Shown: positions 8,670 to 15,334 of the stretch, piece by piece
Layout of the letters: each line of letters begins with the position of its first letter
Numbering within the stretch: position 1 is the first letter of the stretch
Assembly: GCA_037443565.1 (NCBI GenBank)
Contig: JBBIOB010000006.1
Location: 1 to 64,000 of the forward strand
Direction: 5' to 3'
DNA: 64,000 nt
Origin: Fervidifonticultor_A sp037443565
Lineage (GTDB): Bacteria; Sysuimicrobiota; Sysuimicrobiia; Sysuimicrobiales; Humicultoraceae
Position numbers and translations under genes: made by a program
Notes under the pieces: generated by a model
Database searches by the model: none
The model's input: only the letters and a program-made list of their open reading frames with translations
What the model was told of the DNA's origin: nothing

Positions 8670-9740
8670 GTGGCCACCATCGCGTTGCGGCGTCTCGTCA
8701 AGCGGTTCGGCAGCACTGTTGCCGTAGACGACGTATCACTGGACATCCCGCACGGGAAGCTGGTCTGCCTGCTGGGCCCCTCCGGGTGCGGTAAGACGAC
8801 GACGCTGCGGATGATCGCCGGCCTGGAGCAGCCGACCTCCGGGGAGATCCTGTTCGACGGCGCGCCGGTGAGCAACGTCCCCCCACAGCGCCGCGGAATC
8901 GGGATGGTCTTCCAAAACTACGCCCTGTTCACGCACATGACGACGTACGACAACCTGGCGTTTGGGCTGCGCATCCGGGGCGAGCCTCGAGAGACCGTGG
9001 ACGGGGAGGTCCGCCGCATGGCGGAGGTCCTGGAGCTGACGGCGGTGCTCGACCACCCGGCCGCGCGCCTCGACCTCAGCACCATGCAGCGCGTCGCACT
9101 GGGCCGGACGTTGATCACCAGGCCTCGGGTGCTGCTGCTGGACGAGCCGCTCAACAACATCCGGCCCGGCCTGCGAGAGATGCTCCGAGCCGAGCTGCGC
9201 CGGCTTCAGCTGGACCTCAACCAGACCGCCGTCTACGTGACCCACGATCAGGAGGAGGCGCTCTCGCTGGCCGACCAGGTCATCATCATGGCCCGGGGGA
9301 AGGTGGAGCAGATCGGGTCGCCCGACGGAGTATATCGCCGTCCCCGCAACCGGTTCGTCGCGGCTTTCGTGGGTTCTCCGACCATGAACTTCCTCCCCTG
9401 CGAGGTGACCAGCCGGGACGGGGAGCCGCACCTGGCGGGCCCCGGGTTCGTCATCCCGGCCGGACGGCGCCCGGACCTGGGACCGCGCGGGCGGCTGATC
9501 GTCCTGGGGATCAGGCCGGAGGGGGTCCGCCTGGGCGAAGGTCCGGTTTCCGCCGTCGTCATGCTCATCCAGCCGGCCGGCGCCGACCAGATCATCGAAT
9601 TGGCCGTGGGCGACCACCGGCTGCGTGCCCTGATCCGGCCCAGCCTCAGGCTAACCATCGGACAGCAGGTGGCACTGGACTTCCCGTCGGACGAACTGCA
9701 CCTCTTCGACGCCGCCACCGGTGAGGCGCTGGATGGCTGA
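8670..9740 (+). CDS. ABC importer ATPase 1, degenerate signature motif
   Basis: A 356-residue MalK/UgpC-type ATPase starting at GTG, three bases after the permease stop. Walker A is intact (GPSGCGKT, residues 36-43), as are the Q-loop Gln82, Walker B with catalytic Glu159 (LLLDEP) and the switch His192 (VTHD). The signature loop is not LSGGQ but LSTMQ (136-140), and the D-loop reads LNNIRP instead of LSNLDA. The C-terminal third is a TOBE/OB regulatory domain. The partner ATPase encoded next has the opposite defects, so this subunit probably supplies the working Walker site of a heterodimer. Confidence 0.9.
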   Translation: MATIALRRLVKRFGSTVAVDDVSLDIPHGKLVCLLGPSGCGKTTTLRMIAGLEQPTSGEILFDGAPVSNVPPQRRGIGMVFQNYALFTHMTTYDNLAFGLRIRGEPRETVDGEVRRMAEVLELTAVLDHPAARLDLSTMQRVALGRTLITRPRVLLLDEPLNNIRPGLREMLRAELRRLQLDLNQTAVYVTHDQEEALSLADQVIIMARGKVEQIGSPDGVYRRPRNRFVAAFVGSPTMNFLPCEVTSRDGEPHLAGPGFVIPAGRRPDLGPRGRLIVLGIRPEGVRLGEGPVSAVVMLIQPAGADQIIELAVGDHRLRALIRPSLRLTIGQQVALDFPSDELHLFDAATGEALDG

Positions 9741-10809
9741 GATCGCGCTGCGCGACGTCGCCAAGCGCTACGGTCGGATCGAGGCGGTACGCGGCCTCTC
9801 GTTCGACGTCCGCTCGGGCGAGCTGGTCTGCCTGCTCGGTCCGCCTGGGATGGGCAAGACGACTACGCTGCGGCTGATCGCAGGGCTCGAGCGGCCCGAT
9901 CGCGGCGAGATCCTGATCGACGGGCAGTCCGTCGCCGGGCAGGAACCCGGCCAGCGGGACATCGCCATGGTCTTCGAGGACCTAGCCCTCTACCCGCACA
10001 TGGAGGGCTTCGACAACATCGCGCACCCGCTGCGCCTGCGCCGTATGCCGATCGAGGAGATCCGGCGAAAGGTCGATCACGTGGCCGACCTCCTGGGAAT
10101 CCCACACCTGCTGGAGCGCCTGCCCCACACCTTCAGCGGCGGGGAGCAGCAGCGGGTCGCCATCGCCCGGGCGATCGTGCGCGAACCCAAGATCCTGCTG
10201 CTGGACCAGCCTCTGTCGAACCTGGACGCCAAGGTGCGCGAGGTCATGATCGGCGAGCTACGGCACCTCCAGCAGCGCACGCGCCAGACTACCATCTATG
10301 CGACCCACGACTACGAGGAAGCCATGGCGTTGGGCGACCGCATCCTTGTGCTGCGGGAGGGGACGGCCGACCAGATCGGGACGCCGGAGGAGGTCTACGC
10401 CCGGCCGGCGACCACTCTGGCCGCCACCATCACGGGCAGCCCGCCCATGAACCTGATCCCCTGCCGCTTCAGCGGCGGCCTTGCCATGGCCGACGGGTTC
10501 ACCATCTCGGCCCCCGGCGCCGAGGGAGAGGGGTTTCTGGGCATCCGCCCGGAGGAGGTGCGCTTGGGCGAGGGGATCCCCGCCGTCGTAGACCTGGTCC
10601 AGCCCCTGGGCCGCAAGAAGATCGTGGAGGTCACCGTCGGGCGCGTGCGGCTCAAGGTCACCGCCGGCCCCGAGTTCGCCGGCCAGCGCGGGGACACGAC
10701 GGCGGTGGCATTCGGCCCCTCCATCGTGCGCATCTACGGTGCGGACGGCCGCCTCTCGGCCACGAGGGCGACCGGACCGCCCTTCCAGCGAGGGGGAACG
10801 ATGGGCTGA
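9733..10809 (+). CDS. ABC importer ATPase 2, altered catalytic residues
   Basis: A 358-residue MalK-type ATPase beginning at the ATG at 9733, overlapping the end of ATPase 1 by 8 bases; a GTG at 9721 is an alternative start. Walker A is GPPGMGKT, the signature is normal (FSGGEQQR, 134-141) and the switch His192 is present. The Walker B catalytic Glu is Gln (LLLDQP, Gln159), and the Q-loop Gln is Glu (MVFEDLALY, Glu82). It therefore probably binds ATP in its own site without efficient hydrolysis while lending its intact signature to ATPase 1. A TOBE-like domain forms the C-terminus. Last gene of the importer operon. Confidence 0.9.
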   Translation: MAEIALRDVAKRYGRIEAVRGLSFDVRSGELVCLLGPPGMGKTTTLRLIAGLERPDRGEILIDGQSVAGQEPGQRDIAMVFEDLALYPHMEGFDNIAHPLRLRRMPIEEIRRKVDHVADLLGIPHLLERLPHTFSGGEQQRVAIARAIVREPKILLLDQPLSNLDAKVREVMIGELRHLQQRTRQTTIYATHDYEEAMALGDRILVLREGTADQIGTPEEVYARPATTLAATITGSPPMNLIPCRFSGGLAMADGFTISAPGAEGEGFLGIRPEEVRLGEGIPAVVDLVQPLGRKKIVEVTVGRVRLKVTAGPEFAGQRGDTTAVAFGPSIVRIYGADGRLSATRATGPPFQRGGTMG

Positions 10810-10816
10810 AGCCCAT
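10801..10816 (+). terminator. Possible terminator hairpin at the end of the importer operon
   Basis: ATGGGC, loop TGAA, GCCCAT forms a compact perfect stem that overlaps the ATPase 2 stop codon. It is followed by a C/T-rich run (CCCCTCTTCGTTTTCG) with a short T4. It lies between convergent genes. The stem is short, so this is a modest call. Confidence 0.4.
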
Positions 10817-10852
10817 GCCCCTCTTCGTTTTCGCTGGGGTGCAGAGCCACCA

Positions 10853-11770
10853 TTACCTGAGCTTTGATACGTCCACCTGGAAGATGATCGGGAACAACGT
10901 CGACCATCGCAGCCAGCGCTTCGATCCGGCTTCAGACACGGACCAGAGGCGGCCTTCGTCGTCGAACGTGACGTCCTCGATGCCGATGACCACCTCATAG
11001 CGCGCGACGACAGCGCCAGACTTGGGGTCAACCTTCTGTAAGACACCACGCCTGCTGTTGCTGAAGGTCAACCAGAGGTTGCCCTGCCGGTCCACCGTCG
11101 CCCCCTGGCCGTTGACGCCGATGGCGAGAACAGACAGGGCCCGATCTTCCCTGACCGTCCCCCTCCCGTTGAACTCGTCAAACAACTTCAGGCTCACGCG
11201 GTGGAGCCTAGCCTTGCTCGCCTCGTCCTCCGACGAGCCGATCCAGAGATCCGTGCCGTCGAAGGCGGCAAAGGAACCCTTGAGATCACCGCCCAGGCGT
11301 ATCGTGCTTTGCAGCGCGTTCTGAGTGTGGCCGTCGTGGAAGGCCCTCTGCACGTCGATCTTGTACAGCCGACGCGTGTCCGATACGACGAGTGAACCGT
11401 CCCTGAGGTACGCCAGTCCGCCGGCGTGCCCGCAGTCGGCCGGCATGTCGAACTGCGCGGTGTAGCGCCCGGAAGTTGGGTCCACCCTGAACACCCGGCA
11501 TGGGCCCGTTGACACATTGGGATCCGTGCTCCGGTACGCTGACATGACGATAGCGCCCTCCACGTACGTGAGACCCTGGGGCACGTAGCCCTCGTCGAGC
11601 CCCGGCGCCCAGATCCGCTTCACGATGGCCTGCTCGTTGGGCACTGACCCCGGACCGGATGCCAGGTAACCCGGTCTTGTGCCCAGGACCTCTGCGGCCA
11701 GGGCGACGAACACCGCAACGAACGTGAGCGACAGAGTGCCCGACAGCGGCAGCCGGGTTCTCGCGTTCAT
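10853..11770 (-). CDS. Secreted beta-propeller-like protein of unknown function
   Basis: A 305-residue protein with a signal peptide or N-terminal anchor (hydrophobic stretch about 9-27, ending near LAAEVLG). The rest consists of repeated short beta-type blocks such as LAYLRDGSLVVSDTRRLYKIDV, GTDLWIGSS and DRQGNLWLTFSNSRRG, followed by FDDEGRLWSVSE. These resemble NHL/SMP-30-like or Vgb-type propeller blades. No catalytic residues can be assigned. It is a single minus-strand gene convergent with the importer operon. The fold assignment is moderate; the function is unknown. Confidence 0.7.
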   Translation of the reverse strand: MNARTRLPLSGTLSLTFVAVFVALAAEVLGTRPGYLASGPGSVPNEQAIVKRIWAPGLDEGYVPQGLTYVEGAIVMSAYRSTDPNVSTGPCRVFRVDPTSGRYTAQFDMPADCGHAGGLAYLRDGSLVVSDTRRLYKIDVQRAFHDGHTQNALQSTIRLGGDLKGSFAAFDGTDLWIGSSEDEASKARLHRVSLKLFDEFNGRGTVREDRALSVLAIGVNGQGATVDRQGNLWLTFSNSRRGVLQKVDPKSGAVVARYEVVIGIEDVTFDDEGRLWSVSEAGSKRWLRWSTLFPIIFQVDVSKLR

Positions 11771-11956
11771 CGGGTCACCTCATCAGGCAGCCGCACCGGA
11801 ATTCGCCCGAAGCCTACTGCCGCCCTCTCTCAGACCGCGTGGGCCTTGGGAGAGACTGTGCGAGCACTTCCGGGATTCCTGACCAACGCTCATCTGGGAG
11901 TACGCTCTGACTCTCGGGGTCCGTGTTCGCGATCGCGATCTGGCAGGGGACTGCAC

Positions 11957-12037
11957 TGGAGCGGGCGATGGGATTTGAACCCACGACCCTCGGCTTGGGA
12001 AGCCGATGTTCACCCTGGCCGCTAGAACCCAGTCCTG
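11957..12037 (-). pseudogene. Chimeric tRNA-Gly remnant (acceptor stem broken)
   Basis: The 3' two-thirds are identical to the intact tRNA-Gly(CCC) just upstream over 53 bases (11956-12008 versus 12045-12097), including the CCC anticodon arm, T-arm, 3' acceptor strand and CCA. The 5' part differs: its D-stem pairs perfectly as GTTC/GAAC around a long D-loop, but the 5' acceptor strand CAGGACT cannot pair with the 3' CGCCCGC. The remnant lies 8 bases downstream of the intact gene in the direction of transcription. It may be a decayed tandem tRNA or the scar of an integration or recombination event at the tRNA 3' end. Confidence 0.6.
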
Positions 12038-12045
12038 ATGCGGCC

Positions 12046-12120
12046 TGGAGCGGGCGATGGGATTTGAACCCACGACCCTCGGCTTGGGAAGCCGATGCTC
12101 TACCGCTGAGCTACACCCGC
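12046..12120 (-). tRNA. tRNA-Gly (anticodon CCC)
   Basis: The 75-nt gene includes the encoded CCA. The acceptor stem GCGGGTG pairs with CGCCCGC (one G-T pair), the D-stem is GCTC/GAGC, the anticodon stem is TCGGC/GCCGA with loop TTCCCAA, and the T-loop is TTCAAAT. The discriminator base is T. A perfect -10 box TATAAT lies upstream at 12133-12138 on the minus strand, and the self-complementary CCCCCGGGGG at about 12145-12154 sits between it and the preceding gene's end. It reads glycine codon GGG. Confidence 0.95.
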
Positions 12121-12169
12121 TCGCTACCCCCGATTATACCACGCCCCCGGGGGACGGCTCCTGCCTGGT

Positions 12170-12967
12170 TTAGCAGATTCCCACAACCTCCACCAGGTCG
12201 CCCTCGGCATCGGCGGCGAACCGGACAACCGACATCAGGCCCCAGCGGTCGGGCTTGCGGCCTTCCACTGAATAGGCGCCGCCCCACGCCGGGTGCACGC
12301 GACGGATGTGGCAAAGGCTGAACGCGACGTCGGCATCCGTGACCTCCGCGCGCTGTAGGGCCGGGCGAGCTCCGTCGGTGATGCGCACGCGACCAGCGGC
12401 TGCCAGCTCGCTGAGACGCTCGGTCGCTGCCGCGAGCGCGGCCGTATCGACGACAACCTCCTCCGCCCTGCCGCGCTCCGGATCAAACGGCGGGCACGCC
12501 GCGCACAGCGCCTGCGCGGTCAGGACGGCCTGGGCGGCCAGCTCGGCGCCCCGCCGGTAGACGGGGCCACAGGAGAAGTCGTCGCTCCACTGCGTGAAGG
12601 CCATCGGCCTGATGACGTTGCACTCCTCGCTGCCGAACTCCCGGACGAACTGCTCGTGGAGCCAGCGCACGAGCTGGCTGACCGCAGCGTTGTCTTCCTC
12701 GGGCTCCGTCCGTCCGTGGACGAACCCGGCGAGCATCGCCCCGGCTTCGAGCGCGCCACATCGATGCCCGTAGCCGCCCCCGCCCCCGCGAAATCCGCTG
12801 GAGACTCGCATCACCGAGGCGTCGAGGGTGATTCCCAGCGCGGCCGCGGCTCCGCGCAGCACGGCTTCGGAACAGTGGAATCCCTGCTTGCGGAGATCTT
12901 CGGCCCAGTCTCCGGCGTCTTTGATCCGTTGCGCCGCGGCCGGCTGCGAGGTGCCATTGGTGTCCAT
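12170..12967 (-). CDS. C_GCAxxG_C_C family redox-type protein with extra C-terminal domain
   Basis: A 265-residue protein. The N-terminal 150 residues match the C_GCAxxG_C_C family: a first Cys in HCSEAV, a glycine-rich GFRGGGGGYGHRCGALEAGAML block, a Cys in EECN and another in DFSCG, arranged as for a metal or redox site. Residues 195-265 form an additional small alpha/beta segment I cannot name, ending LVEVVGIC. The ATG at 12967 is chosen because AGGGAG lies 8 bases upstream; a TTG further upstream lacks support. The gene stands alone upstream of tRNA-Gly. Its biochemical role is not known. Confidence 0.75.
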   Translation of the reverse strand: MDTNGTSQPAAAQRIKDAGDWAEDLRKQGFHCSEAVLRGAAAALGITLDASVMRVSSGFRGGGGGYGHRCGALEAGAMLAGFVHGRTEPEEDNAAVSQLVRWLHEQFVREFGSEECNVIRPMAFTQWSDDFSCGPVYRRGAELAAQAVLTAQALCAACPPFDPERGRAEEVVVDTAALAAATERLSELAAAGRVRITDGARPALQRAEVTDADVAFSLCHIRRVHPAWGGAYSVEGRKPDRWGLMSVVRFAADAEGDLVEVVGIC

Positions 12968-13180
12968 CGCGACACTCCCTGTGCCCAAGGACTCCCCCCA
13001 GATCCGCTTCCGGGCGAGCGGACCAGAGCCCTTCCGGTCCGGCCCGCGCAGCCCCTGAGGGCCGTCTGGCCCTGCGCCCGCATGGCCGGCGCGTGCGCGG
13101 CCAGGTAGCGCGCCGACGCAACCAGGACGTTAACCACCTCAGGCGCAACCGGCGCACGATCCGCACGGACCGGCTGTGGA

Positions 13181-14107
13181 TCACTCTCCGCGCAGGGGTC
13201 GGCCGCAGCGGCTGCAGAAGCGGTCGCCGGGCCGCGCGCGGTAGCCGCAGTGCGCGCAGAACTGTGCCTGGGATGCCGGCCGCCGGCGGTCCCTGCGCGT
13301 CGTCGCATCCGCGCGCGCAGCCGGCCGCAACGCGGGGCCGGCACCTTCGCGCCGCTGCGCCACCCAGAACGCTACCAGGGCTCCAACCCCCAGAACCGCC
13401 AGGACCAGCGCCACCCATCCCCAGGACGAGATCCGTATGGCCGACGATGCCGGCGTGGGTGGACCGGGAGGCGCGGCCGCCCGCGGCAGCGACGGCATCT
13501 CGTCGGCCTTCTCGTAGCTCGCCCTGACCGACCAGACCTGGCCGGCCGGCCAGGATCCCACGGTGTAGAGATGATGGGTGAAGCCCGCCGGGGTGACGGT
13601 CGTGCTCGCGGCCGGAGGATCCAGCACGAGCGCCGACGACCGGAACGGCTGCTCCACGGCGACGCGCATCGCGTTCACCGGGAGCGGGAAGACCAGGTCC
13701 GCGGTGAAGGTGCGCTGCGGGCGGCCCGTGATGAGGTCGGCGTAGTACTCGAACTGGAAGCCCCGCTCCGGCACCGTGAGCGTCACGAGCAGCCGGCCGC
13801 CCTCCTGCCGGTACTGGTAGTCGACCGAGTAGAGCTGCCCGTCGCCGGACCGATAGGCGGCGGCGTTGACCTGGGCGGCTGGGGGAACCGCGAACGTCAG
13901 CGTGTGGGGAACCGGCACCTCGCCGCTCAACTGCCCCCGGTAGATGATCAGCACGCGCGGGTCGTCGTGCTCGGGCCAGACATCGACGTTGAGGACCGCG
14001 ATCGACGGGGCCGGTGCCGCCACAACCAGCTGTGCGGGCATCGCCGGATGGCCCACAAGCGCGAGGACCATGGCCGCGATGGGAACGAGCACACGACCGC
14101 TCCGCAT
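13181..14107 (-). CDS. Membrane-anchored protein with C-terminal zinc ribbon
   Basis: A 308-residue protein with a signal peptide (about 1-30), an extracytoplasmic beta-rich region of about 190 residues (IAVLNVDVWPEHDDPRVLI through VWSVRASYEK), a Pro/Ala linker, one transmembrane helix (WGWVALVLAVLGVGALVAFW, about 228-247) and a cytoplasmic tail ending in a zinc ribbon (CAHCGY...CSRCG). The outside region is repetitive in style but not recognised. A ribbon inside and a domain outside suggest a sensor or scaffold. The function is unknown. The 213 bases between this gene and 12967 contain nothing recognisable. Confidence 0.7.
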   Translation of the reverse strand: MRSGRVLVPIAAMVLALVGHPAMPAQLVVAAPAPSIAVLNVDVWPEHDDPRVLIIYRGQLSGEVPVPHTLTFAVPPAAQVNAAAYRSGDGQLYSVDYQYRQEGGRLLVTLTVPERGFQFEYYADLITGRPQRTFTADLVFPLPVNAMRVAVEQPFRSSALVLDPPAASTTVTPAGFTHHLYTVGSWPAGQVWSVRASYEKADEMPSLPRAAAPPGPPTPASSAIRISSWGWVALVLAVLGVGALVAFWVAQRREGAGPALRPAARADATTRRDRRRPASQAQFCAHCGYRARPGDRFCSRCGRPLRGE

Positions 14108-14220
14108 AAAGGAGGGATTTCGCGGAAGACCGCCGCATCTCCCACTCGTTGCGCGGGTGTATCCAGACGGGGGTGTGCGATGATGCGCAGGCGTCGTCTG
14201 TCAAACGGCCGGTGCGCCGC

Positions 14221-14304
14221 GTGGGGGAGGTCAGGGTGGGCACCTTCACGTACTTCTGCAACCGCCATCAGTCCATGCGCGGCGAGGTCGTGGTCAGGGA
14301 GTAG
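14221..14304 (+). pseudogene. Remnant of a cupredoxin (blue copper protein) C-terminus
   Basis: A plus-strand frame of 27 residues ends at TAG 14302-14304 and reads VGTFTYFCNRHQSMRGEVVV, the C-terminal copper-binding loop of plastocyanin-like proteins (Cys-x-x-His-x-x-Met followed by G-x-V-V-V). The frame remains open upstream but shows no N-terminal His ligand or beta strands, and there is no plausible start. It is therefore probably a gene fragment. It lies in the 370-base gap between the zinc-ribbon protein and the iron operon. Confidence 0.5.
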
Positions 14305-14340
14305 CCCGCCGCTGCTCGGCACCGCGCCGTCAGCGCCGTC

Positions 14341-14369
14341 TTGCATCGGGCGTGGCGGCGCGGTATGAT
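14341..14369 (+). promoter_or_regulatory. Promoter of the DtxR-FeoA/feoB operon
   Basis: TTGCAT at 14341-14346 and TATGAT at 14364-14369 are separated by exactly 17 bases, a good sigma70-type -35/-10 pair. Transcription would start near 14376, inside the palindrome that follows. The same two hexamers with the same spacing occur at carA (51182-51210). Confidence 0.7.
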
Positions 14370-14385
14370 TTTAGTTGAGACTAAA
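14370..14385 (+). promoter_or_regulatory. DtxR/IdeR-like operator palindrome
   Basis: The inverted repeat TTTAGT-TGAG-ACTAAA directly follows the -10 box and covers the expected transcription start. Its TTAG/CTAA half-sites resemble DtxR-family operators. Its position upstream of a DtxR-type regulator and feoB suggests iron-dependent autoregulation. Confidence 0.6.
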
Positions 14386-14476
14386 TGTTCGCCGGGGCGG
14401 GGGCCCGACGACGGAGCCTCCGCCTTGAACCATCGAAGACGCCCTCAAGCACGTCCACGATGCCAACCACCGCGGC

Positions 14477-15334
14477 GTGCCCGTGACGCTGGAGTCGCTC
14501 GCCGCACGGCTCGGGCGGCGCACCGGCGCGGTTCTGCGGCTGGTCGAGCGCATGCACGCCGACGGCCTGGTCGAGACCGGTCCTTCGGGCCTGCGGCTCA
14601 CGGCGACCGGCAACGACTGGGCGCTGCAGGTCGTCCGCGCCCACCGCCTGTGGGAGCGCTATCTCTCCGATCAGGCGGGCTGGCCTCTGGCCGACCTTCA
14701 CGCCGAGGCGGACCGCCGCGAGCACTCCCGTCCACCCGGCGAACTGGATGCCCTGGACGCCGGGCTGGGACACCCCCCGCACGACCCGCACGGCGATCCC
14801 ATCCCGACGGCATCGGGCGATCTCGAGCGCAAGCCCAGCGTGTCGCTGACACGGTGGCCCGTCGGCGTGCCCGGTGAGATCGCGCACATCGAGGACGAAC
14901 CGGCCGCGGCCTACGAGCAGATCCTGGCGATGGGCCTGCGGCCCGGTGCGCAGATCCGCGTCATCGAATCTACACCCTCGCGGCTGCTGGCCGAGGTGGA
15001 CCTGGCGCAGCACAGCCTGGCGCCGATCGTGGCCGCAGGCGTAGCGGTCAGGCCGGCGGCACACATCCCCACACCCGTAGGCGTGCCCTTGACGGCGCTC
15101 CGCGTCGGCGATCGGGCCACGGTCAGCGCGCTGGACGCCTCCTGCCAGGGTCTGACGCGGCGACGCTTGCTCGACCTTGGGGTCACGCCGGGCGTGACGA
15201 TCGAGGCCGCCCTGCCAAACCCGTTCGGCGACCCGCTCGCCTACCGGGTACGCGGCACGCTGATCGCGCTCCGGAGCGAACAGGCGCAACACGTCATCGT
15301 CGACCCGACCACGATCACGCGCGGAGCGCACTGA
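14477..15334 (+). CDS. DtxR-family metalloregulator fused to FeoA-type domains
   Basis: From the GTG at 14477 this gives 285 residues. Order of domains: winged helix (LESLAARLGRRTGAVLRLVERM), DtxR dimerisation domain with metal-binding landmarks (VVRAHRLWERYL, EADRREHS, GHPPHDPHGDPIP), then two SH3-like parts, the last being FeoA (LRVGDRATVSAL, RRLLDLGVTPG). It should repress iron uptake when metal is bound and may also act with FeoB, whose ATG overlaps its stop. The frame clearly codes upstream of 14477 (TIEDALKHVHDANHRG, the DtxR first helix), but an in-frame TGA at 14426-14428 precedes it and only ATC (14432) could start it. The true N-terminus is therefore uncertain. Confidence 0.85.
   Translation: MPVTLESLAARLGRRTGAVLRLVERMHADGLVETGPSGLRLTATGNDWALQVVRAHRLWERYLSDQAGWPLADLHAEADRREHSRPPGELDALDAGLGHPPHDPHGDPIPTASGDLERKPSVSLTRWPVGVPGEIAHIEDEPAAAYEQILAMGLRPGAQIRVIESTPSRLLAEVDLAQHSLAPIVAAGVAVRPAAHIPTPVGVPLTALRVGDRATVSALDASCQGLTRRRLLDLGVTPGVTIEAALPNPFGDPLAYRVRGTLIALRSEQAQHVIVDPTTITRGAH

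Noticed and set aside
11956..12120. Two tRNA-Gly genes in tandem
   Set aside because: Only the copy at 12046-12120 folds fully; the other cannot form an acceptor stem.
12811..13344. Minus-strand frame spanning the gap between 12967 and 13181
   Set aside because: Part of it (VNVLVASARYLAAHAP) looks helical, but there is no start signal and the frame runs into both neighbours out of phase.
12483..14261. A 592-residue open frame on the minus strand
   Set aside because: It overlaps two real genes in another frame, has Arg/Ala-rich low-complexity composition typical of GC-rich shadows, and no domain.
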